The notes: a model not told the origin generated them from the letters alone. 64,000 bases of DNA from Brevibacillus formosus (GCF_003013405.1 NZ_PXZL01000007.1:310001-374000), one strand, 5' to 3'; numbered from the stretch's first letter, positions 34,457 through 44,499 are shown. Program-made: numbers and translations.

Positions 34457-35977
34457 ATGATCTATGCTCAGCCCGGCCAAGCCGGTTCCAAGGTGACTTT
34501 CAAAAACCGCTATGAAAACTACATCGGGGGTAATTGGGTTCCGCCAGTGAAAGGTGAGTATTTCGAAAACGTATCACCTGTAACAGGCAAGGTCTTTTGC
34601 GAGGTAGCCCGCTCGACAGCCGAAGATATTGAGCTGGCACTGGACGCTGCCCATGAGGCAAAAGACGCGTGGGGTCGTACCTCTGTTGCACAGCGCGCGA
34701 ATATTTTGTTAAAAATCGCGGATCGGATGGAAGCAAATCTGGAGATGCTGGCAAATGCAGAGACGTGGGAAAACGGCAAGCCCGTTCGTGAAACACTTGC
34801 GGCCGACATCCCGCTGGCGATTGATCATTTCCGTTACTTCGCCGGAGCAATCCGCGCTCAAGAAAGTACACTCGCTGAAATCGATAACGATACGGTCGCT
34901 TATCATTTCCATGAGCCACTCGGTGTCGTTGGTCAAATTATTCCTTGGAACTTCCCACTGCTCATGGCTACATGGAAGCTGGCTCCAGCCTTGGCTGCGG
35001 GCAACTGCGTCGTCCTCAAGCCAGCGGAGCAAACACCTGCTTCCATCTTGGTGCTGATGGAGCTGATCGGCGACCTGCTCCCTCCTGGCGTCGTCAACGT
35101 CGTGAACGGCTTCGGTCTGGAAGCGGGTAAACCTCTCGCTTCAAGCAACCGCATCGCGAAAATCGCCTTTACGGGTGAAACGACCACAGGGCGCTTGATC
35201 ATGCAATACGCTTCCCAAAATATTATTCCGGTGACGCTGGAGCTGGGCGGAAAATCGCCAAACATCTTCTTCCCGGATGTGGCTGCAAAAGACGATGCCT
35301 TCTTTAACAAAGCCATTGAAGGATTCGTACTGTTTGCGCTCAACCAAGGCGAGGTTTGCACATGCCCATCCCGTGCGCTCATTCACGAAAGCATTTACGA
35401 CCAATTCATGGAGCGTGCCCTGCAACGCGTAGCCAATATCAAGCAAGGAAATCCGCTCGATACGGATACGATGATTGGCGCACAGGCTTCCTTGGAGCAG
35501 GTAGAAAAAATCCTCTCCTACCTGGATATCGGCAAACAAGAAGGCGCAGAATGCCTGATTGGAGGAGCTCGTGCACAGCTTGCAGGTGATCTCGAGGGCG
35601 GCTACTACATCCAGCCAACTGTCTTTAAAGGGCACAACAAAATGCGTATCTTCCAAGAAGAAATCTTCGGTCCGGTCGTCTCCGTAGCGACCTTCAAGGA
35701 TACAGAAGAAGCGCTCGCCATGGCAAATGATACGTTGTATGGCTTGGGTGCAGGTGTATGGACACGCGATACGAACACAGCCTACCGCATGGGACGCGAA
35801 ATCCAGGCTGGTCGCGTCTGGACCAACTGCTACCATGCTTACCCGGCTCACGCAGCGTTTGGCGGCTACAAAATGTCCGGTATCGGCCGTGAGACACACA
35901 AAATGATGCTGTCTCACTACCAACAAACGAAAAACCTGCTGGTCAGCTACAGCGATCAAGCTCTGGGCTTCTTTTGA
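34457..35977 (+). CDS. Acetaldehyde/aldehyde dehydrogenase, AldB/ExaC type
   Basis: A 506-residue NAD(P)-dependent aldehyde dehydrogenase that oxidises acetaldehyde and similar aldehydes to acids. [22 protein letters not shown] binds the cofactor, [12 protein letters not shown] holds the general base, and the catalytic cysteine lies in [17 protein letters not shown] (about 302), the CTCPSR form typical of the AldB/ExaC subgroup. ATG 34457 has GGAGG 8 bases upstream; the reading frame open to 34331 covers the promoter and is not coding. It is followed 3 bases later by its usual DUF779 partner and sits behind a sigma-54-type promoter, as seen for several ExaC/AldB genes. Confidence 0.94.
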   Translation: MIYAQPGQAGSKVTFKNRYENYIGGNWVPPVKGEYFENVSPVTGKVFCEVARSTAEDIELALDAAHEAKDAWGRTSVAQRANILLKIADRMEANLEMLANAETWENGKPVRETLAADIPLAIDHFRYFAGAIRAQESTLAEIDNDTVAYHFHEPLGVVGQIIPWNFPLLMATWKLAPALAAGNCVVLKPAEQTPASILVLMELIGDLLPPGVVNVVNGFGLEAGKPLASSNRIAKIAFTGETTTGRLIMQYASQNIIPVTLELGGKSPNIFFPDVAAKDDAFFNKAIEGFVLFALNQGEVCTCPSRALIHESIYDQFMERALQRVANIKQGNPLDTDTMIGAQASLEQVEKILSYLDIGKQEGAECLIGGARAQLAGDLEGGYYIQPTVFKGHNKMRIFQEEIFGPVVSVATFKDTEEALAMANDTLYGLGAGVWTRDTNTAYRMGREIQAGRVWTNCYHAYPAHAAFGGYKMSGIGRETHKMMLSHYQQTKNLLVSYSDQALGFF

Positions 35978-35980
35978 TCA

Positions 35981-36331
35981 ATGAGCCAGCCAGAAAAAGT
36001 GCTCGCGACAGATGCTGCACTGGTATTAATAGAACGGCTTCGCGCCAAACACGGTGACCTGATGTTTCACCAGTCAGGGGGCTGCTGCGATGGCAGCTCC
36101 CCTATGTGCTACCCGCTCGGGGAATTTCTTGTAGGTGAGCAGGACGTTCTGCTGGGCGAGATCGGTGGTTGCCCGTTCTACATGGGCAAAGCGCAGTATG
36201 AGTATTGGAAGCATACGCAGCTCATCATTGACGTCGTAAATGGGCGGGGCGGAATGTTTTCGCTGGAAGGACCTGAGGGGGTACGCTTCCTCACACGTTC
36301 ACGGGTATTTCCGGACACGGAACCGGAATAA
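35981..36331 (+). CDS. DUF779 protein (aldehyde dehydrogenase partner)
   Basis: A 116-residue protein of the DUF779 family, nearly always found next to AldB/ExaC-type aldehyde dehydrogenases. LMFHQSGGCCDGSSPMCYP contains a Cys-Cys pair and a third cysteine that could bind metal or take part in redox; GGCPFYMGKAQYEYWKHTQLIIDVV follows. Its biochemical role is not known to me; accessory or electron-transfer function is only an inference from gene pairing. It is 3 bases after the dehydrogenase stop. Confidence 0.88.
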   Translation: MSQPEKVLATDAALVLIERLRAKHGDLMFHQSGGCCDGSSPMCYPLGEFLVGEQDVLLGEIGGCPFYMGKAQYEYWKHTQLIIDVVNGRGGMFSLEGPEGVRFLTRSRVFPDTEPE

Positions 36332-36378
36332 AAAGAAGACCGCTCCTGCCTTTTTACTGGCTGGAACGGTCTTTTTTT
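36332..36378. terminator. Bidirectional terminator between DUF779 gene and helicase
   Basis: AAGACCG..TCC..GCC pairs with GGC..GGA..CGGTCTT, followed by seven T on the plus strand and preceded by an A-run. It serves both convergent genes. Confidence 0.88.
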
Positions 36379-36388
36379 GCCTGGATGG

Positions 36389-38008
36389 CTATCTCGATTT
36401 TTTGCGAGTGGTACGTTTTGCTGGAGCAGTGCTTGCTCGATTGCCTTGTTTTGCATTCGGACGGGCTGAGCCGCGTTGTGCAGGCACTGGCTTGCGCTTG
36501 GAATTGCTCGACTTGTGTTCGAATCCACCTGTTGCTCGGTTACCTTCCTTCGGTTTACGATCAAAGCCACCTGTTGTTGCTCGGTTACCGTCCTTCGGCT
36601 TGCGTTCGAACCCGCCTTTTGCACGGTCTCTGCCCTTTGAGTTGCTCTCATAGCGACCTTCTACGCGTTCACGTTTCCCTGAATTACGCTCAGAACTGCC
36701 TCCCTTTGCTTGAGCTTGACGTCGTCCATCTCCATCCCGTCGCTCTCTAGAACCTTGTTGTCTTCCCTCAGCGGACTTTCCTTTCCCTCTGGCCTCTCTG
36801 CCCTGCTTGTCCCCGCGCCGCTCTGCTTTCTCGGCTCGCTCCCTCTCAGGCCTTTGCTTTTTCTCATCTCCCTGCTCTCCGCGATCCATTTCACGCCTCT
36901 CCAGAGACAGTTTGATCCCTTCTTCAATCTCTCTTAGCTGCCCCCAATCCTTCGCCGCTACCAAGGTAAAAGCGGTCCCTTTTTCCTTGGCTCGCCCCGT
37001 TCGACCAATCCGATGTATATAGCTGTCCACATCTTCCGGAATGTCGTAATTGAACACATGCGTGACACCCTCCACATCAAGCCCGCGCGCTGCCACATCC
37101 GTTGCGACCAGAAACTGAATTCTTGCCTCGCGGAATCGCTTCATGACATCCTCGCGCTTCGCCTGCGACAAATCGCCGTGCAACTCGTCAGAAATATAAC
37201 CGAGACCTTGCAGCGCAGCATTCAGCTTACTCGCTCTGCGCTTCGTCCTGCAAAAAATCACCGCGAGAAACGGCCGTTCCTCATCAAGCAAACTGCATAA
37301 CGTAGCTTGTTTTGCACGGTCTGTCGTCTCCACCACGATTTGGCGAATATCCTCTAGCGTGATGCGTTTGCCCTGAACTTTGATATTTACTGGCTTTTGC
37401 ATAAAGCGCTTTGCCAGTGATTGCACCTGTTCCGACATGGTGGCCGAAAACAGCATCGTCTGTTTATCGAATGGAGTTTTCGCCATAATATCTTCTACCT
37501 CTGGCAAAAAACCCATGTGGAGCATTTGATCCGCCTCATCCAGGACAAACATCGACACCTGTGATAAATCGATCGTCCCTCTCCGCAGATGATCCAGTAA
37601 ACGCCCCGGCGTAGCGATGACCACTTGTATTTTTCCTGCCAGCTTCCTCAGCTGTTGATTGACGTCTTGTCCACCATACACAGCAAGCACATGGATATCA
37701 TCCAGCTTTGCTACGAGCTTTTTCACCTCTGCCGTGATTTGCAGAGCTAGCTCCCGCGTAGGCGTCAAAATCAATGCCTGAACATGCGTAGCTTGCGGAT
37801 CAGCTTTTTCCAGGATCGGCAGGACAAAAGCAAGCGTCTTACCTGTTCCCGTCTGTGCTTGTGAGATTACATCTTTTCCTTCGAGCACGACTGGAATTGC
37901 TTTCTCCTGAATCGGTGTCGGTTCGGTAATCCCGTTTTCTTGTAGTGCGTGTATCAATTCCTTGCGAATTCCCAATCTCCAAAAATCAGCCAGTTTCGCC
38001 ATCTCCAT
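36389..38008 (-). CDS. Second DEAD-box RNA helicase with basic tail
   Basis: A 539-residue DEAD-box helicase. [28 protein letters not shown] (Q and I), [41 protein letters not shown] and [13 protein letters not shown] are all intact. The core ends near residue 375 and the remaining 160 residues are a disordered, highly charged tail of lysine/arginine/glutamate stretches and 14-15-residue repeats ([14 protein letters not shown]). It is distinct from the cshA gene at 17116. Start is ATG 38008 or ATG 38002; neither has an ideal Shine-Dalgarno. It is 18 bases downstream of the methyltransferase gene. Confidence 0.88.
   Translation of the reverse strand: MEMAKLADFWRLGIRKELIHALQENGITEPTPIQEKAIPVVLEGKDVISQAQTGTGKTLAFVLPILEKADPQATHVQALILTPTRELALQITAEVKKLVAKLDDIHVLAVYGGQDVNQQLRKLAGKIQVVIATPGRLLDHLRRGTIDLSQVSMFVLDEADQMLHMGFLPEVEDIMAKTPFDKQTMLFSATMSEQVQSLAKRFMQKPVNIKVQGKRITLEDIRQIVVETTDRAKQATLCSLLDEERPFLAVIFCRTKRRASKLNAALQGLGYISDELHGDLSQAKREDVMKRFREARIQFLVATDVAARGLDVEGVTHVFNYDIPEDVDSYIHRIGRTGRAKEKGTAFTLVAAKDWGQLREIEEGIKLSLERREMDRGEQGDEKKQRPERERAEKAERRGDKQGREARGKGKSAEGRQQGSRERRDGDGRRQAQAKGGSSERNSGKRERVEGRYESNSKGRDRAKGGFERKPKDGNRATTGGFDRKPKEGNRATGGFEHKSSNSKRKPVPAQRGSARPNAKQGNRASTAPAKRTTRKKSR
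36512..36622 (-). repeat. Imperfect tandem repeats in the helicase tail
   Basis: About two and a half copies of a 42-45-base unit encoding GGF(E/D)(R/H)KPK(D/E)GNRAT. In-frame, with silent differences between copies. Confidence 0.75.
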
Positions 38009-38026
38009 TCTTGAATCAACCCGTAA

Positions 38027-38674
38027 TTATTTCGTACAAACTGCCATGCCGATAAAATATCGCACGCCATCGCGAGGTGTTTTTTCAAACGTAACGCCTC
38101 TCTGATAGTACATATCCACGTCAGAATAGCGTACAAACAGCTCCGCGAATTCTTCCGGCGTCAGCTGGTGAACATGGAAGGGCTCACTCGTCTCTTTGCC
38201 CCGCCCTCTGCCAAATGGACTGGACAGCACGAGCGTACCGCCTGGTTTCAGCATCCGATACAAGTTATCCATAAACAGCAGATCGTCTGCGACATGTTCA
38301 ATGGTCTCAAAGCTCAAAATCGTATCAAACAACCCCAATTGCTCGGGTAGCGCCGGATCAAGCGCGTCACCCTGCTGATATGTAATCTTTTGATGGTTGT
38401 ATTCCCGATTGGCATACAATATCGTCGCCTCATCGTCGTCGACTCCGATCAGTTCTGTCAGCTCTCGTTTTCGATCCTTTGCGATCATATGACATCCGTA
38501 GCCAGTACCGCAAGCAATGTCCAACACCCTGCCTTTTACATAAGGAGCAGCAAAATAATATCTGGCTATGTGCTCCAACAGCATGCCATTCGTAGGTTTT
38601 AACAGCTTGGGGATGATTCTCTCCCCTGTCCATTCCAGCAAAGCAATCACCAATTTTCTCGTATTCTTCCTCAC
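38027..38674 (-). CDS. Class I SAM-dependent methyltransferase
   Basis: A 215-residue methyltransferase with motif I VLDIACGTGYGCHMIA (about 50-65), the acidic LIGVDDD and DTILSFETIEHV (about 118-130), followed by MLKPGGTLVLSSPFG. The substrate cannot be read from sequence; the fold is that of small-molecule methyltransferases (Methyltransf_11). Start is GTG 38674 with AAGG upstream, but a start about 13 residues downstream is possible. It is in an operon with the helicase. Confidence 0.85.
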   Translation of the reverse strand: MRKNTRKLVIALLEWTGERIIPKLLKPTNGMLLEHIARYYFAAPYVKGRVLDIACGTGYGCHMIAKDRKRELTELIGVDDDEATILYANREYNHQKITYQQGDALDPALPEQLGLFDTILSFETIEHVADDLLFMDNLYRMLKPGGTLVLSSPFGRGRGKETSEPFHVHQLTPEEFAELFVRYSDVDMYYQRGVTFEKTPRDGVRYFIGMAVCTK

Positions 38675-38791
38675 ATCTTACCTTATTTATCAGCTTGATC
38701 CTATCAGCTAGCATTTCCCGAACGCAGTTTATTAAGAAATTTGTAAGACATTTCATTACTGTTTTGTTAGAGCTGGGCGTTAAGATAGTAC

Positions 38792-38807
38792 TATGAATGC
38801 ATTCATA
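38792..38807. promoter_or_regulatory. Perfect 16-bp palindrome before the response-regulator gene
   Basis: TATGAATGCATTCATA reads identically on both strands and ends a few bases before the Shine-Dalgarno AAGGTGG. A likely dimer operator (perhaps autoregulation), or a small hairpin that could block translation. Confidence 0.55.
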
Positions 38808-38821
38808 AGGTGGGACGAATC

Positions 38822-39514
38822 ATGACCAAATATCAAGTCCTCGTAGTCGACGACGAGGCTGAAATCCGCGACGCAATCGAAATCTATCTTAAAAATGAAT
38901 CCATGACCGTATTCAAGGCTAGCAATGGACTGGAAGCGTTGGAAGTACTGGAGAATGAAGAGATCCAACTCATCCTGATGGACATCATGATGCCAAAAAT
39001 GGACGGAATGACCGCCACCTTTCAAATTCGCCAGAAAAAAAACATCCCGATCATCATGCTGTCTGCCAAGTCAGAGGATACCGATAAAATTCTCGGGCTC
39101 AACATCGGTGCCGATGACTATGTGACGAAGCCTTTTAATCCCTTGGAGCTCATCGCCAGGGTCAAATCTCAGTTAAGACGTTTTACCAATCTGGGAAGCG
39201 CTCAAATGACAGAGGATGAGATTCAGGTACGCGGCTTGACCTTGAACAAAAGCACAAAAAATGTAGCCATTGACGGTAACGAGGTCCGGCTGACTGCTAC
39301 TGAGTACAAAATCCTGGAGCTGTTAATGGAAAACAAAGGCCGGGTGTTTTCGATCGAGGAAATTTATGAACGGGTCTGGAGAGAGCCCTATATGAACGCG
39401 GAAAACACGGTCGCTGTCCACGTGCGGCGCATTCGGGAAAAAATAGAGATCAACCCGAAGGAACCTAAATACTTGAAGGTGGTATGGGGAATTGGATACA
39501 AAATCGAAAAATAA
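38822..39514 (+). CDS. OmpR-family response regulator
   Basis: A 230-residue two-domain regulator: receiver (1-120) with the acidic pair VVDDEAE, phospho-acceptor Asp in ILMDIMMPKMDG (about 54) and the switch Lys in DDYVTKPFNPLELIARVKSQLRR; then a winged HTH (about 135-228, NAENTVAVHVRRIREKI...VWGIGYKIEK). ATG 38822 has AAGGTGG 8 bases upstream. It overlaps the kinase gene by 23 bases. The receiver resembles the VanR/YycF-like group. Confidence 0.95.
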   Translation: MTKYQVLVVDDEAEIRDAIEIYLKNESMTVFKASNGLEALEVLENEEIQLILMDIMMPKMDGMTATFQIRQKKNIPIIMLSAKSEDTDKILGLNIGADDYVTKPFNPLELIARVKSQLRRFTNLGSAQMTEDEIQVRGLTLNKSTKNVAIDGNEVRLTATEYKILELLMENKGRVFSIEEIYERVWREPYMNAENTVAVHVRRIREKIEINPKEPKYLKVVWGIGYKIEK

Positions 39515-41645
39515 GCGCTTTGCGGTGCCCGTGCTGATCGTCCTGATCGTGAGTATTTCGCTCGCTCTCCTGACGATGGCCGATCTCTACCATAAACGCG
39601 AGAATCTCCATGAGGATAATTACTTTCAAAGCTCAGGCTTCAATCGTGAATTAGAGACATTTGCCGAGCTGGTGAAAAAGGTTCATGTAGATTATGCAGA
39701 CTTCACTCCAGGAAAGCTGGACGAGAAGACAGCCAACGAACTAAAAAAAGAGCATGAGGAAACCCTCCGAACGATTAAAGAAGATAACCCGCTCTTAGAT
39801 TCGATAAAACGGGCAAAAAGTGAGGGTGACAACGAGAGAGTCGCCCAATTAACGGAAGAATATTCACAAAGCTTGCAAGAAAACATCGCAAAAGCAACGT
39901 CGCATTATCAGGAGCAGGTGAACAACAGAATCGCCGAAAGAGATACCGAGTACGAGGAACAAAAAAACAGCCTCACCTTGCGAAGCGGCTCCTTCAAATA
40001 CTACGTCACCGATAAAAAGAACAACAAAGTTTACACCAATCTCGCGCAAGAACCTACAGAATGGGAACTAGCCCGATATGCGCGCTATACAATCAACCTC
40101 CCTAATACGAACGGGGATTTGGAAAGCATCAATCGCACTTATCAACTGAATCAACTAAGCGGTATCTTTTATGTCCCAAAAGAACCAGACGGATATAGTC
40201 AGGTCCACGCAGATGCCCTTTACTACGATTCCATTCGGGAGCGGCTGATTGGCGAGTTTGTCTTGCTTACGGTTACTCTCCTTATCATTGCTTTTAGCTT
40301 TTTATACTTGCGAACAGGCAAACCGGCGGAAGTGCCTATTGTCACAAAAAGCATGGCTCTGTTCCGCCTTATCCCGCTGGATATTCGGATGGGTCTGCTG
40401 TTCGTACTTGGAATTACGTACTTCCTTATGTTGGCGAACCTGCGCTTTTTCTTCTTGCCGATTGAAGGTGAGCATATCTTTACCCTTGCATTCGTATCCT
40501 TGTTCACCGCTTACCTGCTTTTACAATTGCTGGAGGCGCGGCTCATGTACAAAGAACCTGAGAGATTCTTGCAACAGTGGCAAAAGAGTATCTTCGCCAG
40601 ACAACGTGTCCTTCTTCAAGAAAGCTACGCCAATCGTGGCATGTTCTTCAAAGTATCCACGTTGTTTATCCTGACTGTTATGTTTGGAATGAGTATCGGT
40701 TTCGGATTCGTCGCCCTAATCGAAAGGTCTGGTGGCTTACTGTTTTTCAGCTTTTTGTATGGCATGTTTTACATGGTCGTGGTTTTCCCATACTCGCTTA
40801 GACGCTTAGGACTGATGAACCGCATCATGCAAGGTGCCTCCGAAATGGCTGGAGGCAATCTGAACACTACGATCCAGAAGGTAAAAAAAGGGAAGTTATC
40901 TGATCTCGCGCACTCTCTCAATAACATCACAAAGGGACTCAAGCACGCGATGGAGGAGCAGATGAAGAGCGAGCGCATGAAATCCGAATTGATCACCAAT
41001 GTTTCTCATGATTTAAAAACACCGCTGACGTCGATTATCAACTACGTTACCTTACTTAAGCAGGAAGATTTGACACCTGAGGAACGTAAGAACTACGTCG
41101 ATGTCTTGGATCGCAAAGCAGATCGACTGCGCGTCCTCATCGATGACCTGTTCGACGCAGCCAAAATGTCCAGCGGTGCGGTGGAACTGAATATCGAGCA
41201 AGTGAATGTAGCCTCCCTGCTCAACCAATCCATCGCTGAATTCAGTGACAAAATCGAGCAATCGACGCTCACTTTCCGTGTAACAACGGAACAGCCGAAG
41301 ATCATCGCACCTCTGGATGGCAAGAAAACATGGCGTGTATTCGAGAATCTGATCGGCAACGCCCTGAAGTATTCCATGCCGAATACACGCGTCCTGATCC
41401 ATTTGGCAGAGACACAGGACGAGGTTATCCTGTCGTTCAAAAATGTCTCCGCCTACGAAATCGACTTTGACGCACAGGAACTGTTTGAACGGTTCAAGCG
41501 CGCTGATCAATCCCGTCATACCGAAGGCTCTGGCCTCGGCTTGGCTATCGCAAAAAGCATCGTAGAGTTGCAAGGCGGCAGGCTGTCTATCGAGATTGAT
41601 GGCGATTACTTCAAAGTCATGGTCGTATTCAGCAAGCACCCATAA
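39492..41645 (+). CDS. Sensor histidine kinase with large extracellular domain
   Basis: A 717-residue kinase. One membrane helix (about 10-30) precedes a 215-residue, charged, probably coiled extracellular region (35-250), then five more membrane helices (about 255-275, 295-315, 325-345, 385-405, 412-430), HAMP (about 432-485), HisKA with ITNVSHDLKTPLTSIINYV (His near 503) and a C-terminal ATPase with NLIGNALKYS and GSGLGLAIAKSIVELQGG. The start is TTG 39492 with AAGGTGG 9 bases upstream. It pairs with the preceding regulator. The signal is unknown, but the multi-helix arrangement is unusual for a simple sensor and suggests membrane or envelope sensing. Confidence 0.93.
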   Translation: MDTKSKNKRFAVPVLIVLIVSISLALLTMADLYHKRENLHEDNYFQSSGFNRELETFAELVKKVHVDYADFTPGKLDEKTANELKKEHEETLRTIKEDNPLLDSIKRAKSEGDNERVAQLTEEYSQSLQENIAKATSHYQEQVNNRIAERDTEYEEQKNSLTLRSGSFKYYVTDKKNNKVYTNLAQEPTEWELARYARYTINLPNTNGDLESINRTYQLNQLSGIFYVPKEPDGYSQVHADALYYDSIRERLIGEFVLLTVTLLIIAFSFLYLRTGKPAEVPIVTKSMALFRLIPLDIRMGLLFVLGITYFLMLANLRFFFLPIEGEHIFTLAFVSLFTAYLLLQLLEARLMYKEPERFLQQWQKSIFARQRVLLQESYANRGMFFKVSTLFILTVMFGMSIGFGFVALIERSGGLLFFSFLYGMFYMVVVFPYSLRRLGLMNRIMQGASEMAGGNLNTTIQKVKKGKLSDLAHSLNNITKGLKHAMEEQMKSERMKSELITNVSHDLKTPLTSIINYVTLLKQEDLTPEERKNYVDVLDRKADRLRVLIDDLFDAAKMSSGAVELNIEQVNVASLLNQSIAEFSDKIEQSTLTFRVTTEQPKIIAPLDGKKTWRVFENLIGNALKYSMPNTRVLIHLAETQDEVILSFKNVSAYEIDFDAQELFERFKRADQSRHTEGSGLGLAIAKSIVELQGGRLSIEIDGDYFKVMVVFSKHP

Positions 41646-41657
41646 GGATCAAATAGG

Positions 41658-41693
41658 AAAGCCAGTGCCCGATCGTCAGGCACTGGCTTTATT
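41658..41693. terminator. Bidirectional terminator between kinase and HPr genes
   Basis: AAAGCCAGTGCC pairs with GGCACTGGCTTT with a 9-base loop; A- and T-rich flanks serve both convergent operons. Confidence 0.88.
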
Positions 41694-41708
41694 ACGTGGT
41701 TCTCCCTA

Positions 41709-41972
41709 TTAGATGGCAAAGTTCCTTTCAAATAGGGCTTCTATACTGGCAGCCACTTCTTGCTCATCGGCCCCCTCCACCTCAAACATAATTTCATCTC
41801 CGGTCTTTACCCCCAGAGCCATTACGCTGAGGATGCTTTTGCCATTAGCCTGCTTGTCATTGTAGATCATCTTGACCGACGAGCTATACTGATTGAGCAG
41901 GTTCACCAAGACAGAAGCAGGGCGAGCATGGAGACCTCCACTCACGACTACCTCAAGATTCATTCGGATCAA
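41709..41972 (-). CDS. Second HPr-like phosphocarrier in the chitobiose operon
   Basis: An 87-residue HPr. With the TTG start at 41972 (GGAGG 7 bases upstream) His15 lies in GGLHARPAS and Ser46 in QANGKSILSVM, exactly the canonical numbers. The GTG 41978 is too close to the Shine-Dalgarno. Both the EI-dependent and the kinase-dependent sites are kept, so unlike Crh (which lacks His15) it could carry phosphate. It is the last gene of the chitobiose operon, 28 bases after the HAD gene, and differs clearly in sequence from the HPr at 9601-9858. Confidence 0.9.
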   Translation of the reverse strand: MIRMNLEVVVSGGLHARPASVLVNLLNQYSSSVKMIYNDKQANGKSILSVMALGVKTGDEIMFEVEGADEQEVAASIEALFERNFAI

Positions 41973-42000
41973 TTTCACGCCTCCCTTCCTGTCTGAATGC

Positions 42001-42840
42001 TCACAGAAAAAACTTCCTAATGACTTCTGCTACCCCATGCCGATCGTTCGTTTCCGTGACATGCCGAGCCAGCTGTTTCAGATCATCAGGAGCATTGCCC
42101 ATCGCCACACCCATTCCGGCGAATTGGAGCATCTCTGCATCATTGTAATTGTCGCCTACAGCAACGATTTCGTCAGGCTGAATCGCAAGCCTCTCACTCA
42201 CTACGGCAAGACCACTTGCTTTGGAGATGCCCACAGGCAATATTTCCAAATTATTCGCGCCCGATGCCGTCACGCGAATCCCCGGAAGCTCGGCTTTCTC
42301 CAGCTCTTGTCTTGCTGCCAACAGACGCTTCTCGTCGCCCGTGACGAATATTTTCGGGGCGCACACTTCATGTTTTTGGACGTATCCGGCTATCAACCGC
42401 GAAGCCTGGATTTTGAGCGGGTATTGATTTTTCCAGAGCTGGCGCAGTGTCCAGGCATTTAACAGCGGAAAAAAGTCCGTCCACTTCCACGTGCGATTTG
42501 TGACAGCATAAGACTCATGCAGCAACATGACATCCAAGCCATGCGATACGAGTATATCTGTAATCCTCGCCGCTATCTCATGCGGAATACGCTGAACATA
42601 CAGCACCTGGTCCGTCTTGGGATCTGCGACGTATGCGCCATCATGGGAAACAAGTGGTGCGCTGATCTGGAACTGCTGCGCCAACGATTTGGCCGAAGGG
42701 TACGCCCTGCCGGTTGCCAGTGTGACGTGGACTCCTTGCTTCACTAACTGGCTGATGGCCCGCTCTGTTACTTTGGATAAGGTATGGTTCGACATCAAAA
42801 TCGTTCCGTCCACATCTAAAGCGAGGAGTTTGTATTTCAC
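42001..42840 (-). CDS. HAD-family phosphatase (Cof type)
   Basis: A 279-residue Cof-type HAD hydrolase. Motif I LALDVDGTIL is at the N-terminus with the nucleophile Asp; motif II VTLATGRAYPSAKSLA, motif III Lys in GISKASGLAVV and motif IV VAVGDNYNDAEML complete the site. Such enzymes dephosphorylate small sugar phosphates. The start is GTG 42840, after AGGA, 13 bases after the GH4 stop; a longer frame overlaps the GH4 gene. Its place in a PTS operon suggests relief of sugar-phosphate build-up, an inference. Confidence 0.88.
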   Translation of the reverse strand: MKYKLLALDVDGTILMSNHTLSKVTERAISQLVKQGVHVTLATGRAYPSAKSLAQQFQISAPLVSHDGAYVADPKTDQVLYVQRIPHEIAARITDILVSHGLDVMLLHESYAVTNRTWKWTDFFPLLNAWTLRQLWKNQYPLKIQASRLIAGYVQKHEVCAPKIFVTGDEKRLLAARQELEKAELPGIRVTASGANNLEILPVGISKASGLAVVSERLAIQPDEIVAVGDNYNDAEMLQFAGMGVAMGNAPDDLKQLARHVTETNDRHGVAEVIRKFFL

Positions 42841-42853
42841 ACGAGTCCCATCC

Positions 42854-44176
42854 TTATGTGACGGGCTTGAAAAACTGGGGCAGATGCTCCTTGTGCGCCT
42901 CCAGCATCTCATCGAGTATTTTTTTGGCGATCACATCAGACGGCACCAGCGGGTTAATATTCATCGCCAATAACGCCTTATGGTAATCACCCGTTACAGC
43001 TGCTTCAGCTGCCACTCGCTCAAACGATTTGATTTGCTGTACGAGTCCACGCACCGGAACAGGCAAGTCACCAACAGCCAAAGGAATCGGTCCTTCTCTT
43101 GTAATGACGCAGTTCACCTCGACTGCCGAATCATCCGGAATGCTGGCAATCGCTCCATTATTGCGAACATTTACCGTTTGGATATCGCGCTTGTCGTTGT
43201 AAATGGAGTAAATCAGATTGCAGGCAGCCTCGCTGTAATAGGCCCCGCCGCGTTTCTCCAACTGCGGAGGCTTGATATCCAAGTCTGGGTCTTCATAGAG
43301 CGCAAACAGCTCTGCTTCCACCTGCTTGACCACCTCAGCCCGCGTCCCCTTCTGCTCCGCTTCTTCCAGCTCATGCTCAAGCATCGTGCGGGTCTGGTAG
43401 TAGTAACGATGATACGGGCACGGGAGAACCCCCAATGCTTTGATGAAATCTTTATCCCAGCCAAGGTCCAAAATGTTTTGCATCGTAATGCCGGATTGGT
43501 CGCCCGTTATTTTGTCGATTACCTGGGAAATGACGTTTTCCCCATCCAGGTACACACCCAGTCCGAAGATCATATGATTCAATCCAGCAAAATCAATATG
43601 AACCCGTGATTGATCGACACCTAAAACAGTGGCAACACCCATTTTCATCCCGATGGGAACATTGCATAATCCAATGACCTTTTTGCGATTGGTATACCGC
43701 AGCACTGCCTCTGTGACCATACCAGCCGGATTCGTGAAGTTAATCAGCCAAGCATCTGGACATAGCTCCTCCATGTCACGACAAATGTCCATAATGACCG
43801 GAATAGTACGCAAGCCTTTGAACAAGCCGCCGGGACCATTGGTTTCCTGACCGATCACCCCGTATTTCAAAGGAATCCGCTCATCCTTGATTCGCGCATC
43901 CAACAGACCCACGCGCATTTGTGTCGTAACAAAATCTGCACCTGCAAGTGCTTTTCGCCGATCCTGCGTCAAATGGATCTCGATAGGCACCCCTGCCTTT
44001 TCTACCATCCTTTTTGCCAGGGCACCTACTGTTTGCAGCTTTTTCTCGCCCTCTGGAATATCAACCAGCCACAATTCTCGCACGGGCAATTCATCGTAGC
44101 GCTTGATGAAGCCCTCCACCAGCTCAGGTGTATAGCTAGACCCTCCACCGATCGTTACAATTTTGATTCCGCTCAT
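42854..44176 (-). CDS. chbF: GH4 6-phospho-beta-glucosidase (ChbF/LicH type)
   Basis: A 440-residue glycoside hydrolase family 4 enzyme, which cleaves phosphorylated beta-disaccharides through an NAD+- and metal-dependent oxidation mechanism. [17 protein letters not shown] binds [22 protein letters not shown] and [16 protein letters not shown] are family signatures, and [10 protein letters not shown] holds the metal-binding cysteine. With ChbG in the same operon, the substrate is probably mono-deacetylated chitobiose 6-phosphate; cellobiose 6-phosphate is the alternative. The ATG overlaps the IIA stop. Confidence 0.93.
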   Translation of the reverse strand: MSGIKIVTIGGGSSYTPELVEGFIKRYDELPVRELWLVDIPEGEKKLQTVGALAKRMVEKAGVPIEIHLTQDRRKALAGADFVTTQMRVGLLDARIKDERIPLKYGVIGQETNGPGGLFKGLRTIPVIMDICRDMEELCPDAWLINFTNPAGMVTEAVLRYTNRKKVIGLCNVPIGMKMGVATVLGVDQSRVHIDFAGLNHMIFGLGVYLDGENVISQVIDKITGDQSGITMQNILDLGWDKDFIKALGVLPCPYHRYYYQTRTMLEHELEEAEQKGTRAEVVKQVEAELFALYEDPDLDIKPPQLEKRGGAYYSEAACNLIYSIYNDKRDIQTVNVRNNGAIASIPDDSAVEVNCVITREGPIPLAVGDLPVPVRGLVQQIKSFERVAAEAAVTGDYHKALLAMNINPLVPSDVIAKKILDEMLEAHKEHLPQFFKPVT

Positions 44177-44499
44177 ACTCCTGCCTCCTTGCCTGCATGG
44201 ATTTGGCTGTACAGCTCGACAAACTCCGTAGCCAAATCCTTGACTGTTATCGCGTTCATCAAATGATCCTGGGCGTGAATCATGAGCATGCTGATCTCAG
44301 TTTTTTCGCCCGCTATCTCCTTCTGGATAAGTGCCGTTTGATTTTGGTGTGCACGACTGAGCTCTTCTCCTGCACGCTTCAACGCGTCCTCTGCACCTGA
44401 CAAATCTCTATTTTTAGCCAGAGCGATCGCTTCCATTGCCAGACTCCGCGCGTTTCCTCCGTGAAGGATTAGTTGAAAAATAACGTCTGTATGGTCCAT
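44173..44499 (-). CDS. chbA: PTS lactose/cellobiose-family IIA component
   Basis: A 108-residue all-helical EIIA. The phosphorylation histidine is in IHAQDHLMNAITVK (about 75-80), and NARSLAMEAIALAKNRDLSGAEDALKRA matches the family N-terminal half. It takes phosphate from HPr and gives it to the IIB protein encoded upstream. Overlaps the GH4 start. Confidence 0.93.
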   Translation of the reverse strand: MDHTDVIFQLILHGGNARSLAMEAIALAKNRDLSGAEDALKRAGEELSRAHQNQTALIQKEIAGEKTEISMLMIHAQDHLMNAITVKDLATEFVELYSQIHAGKEAGV

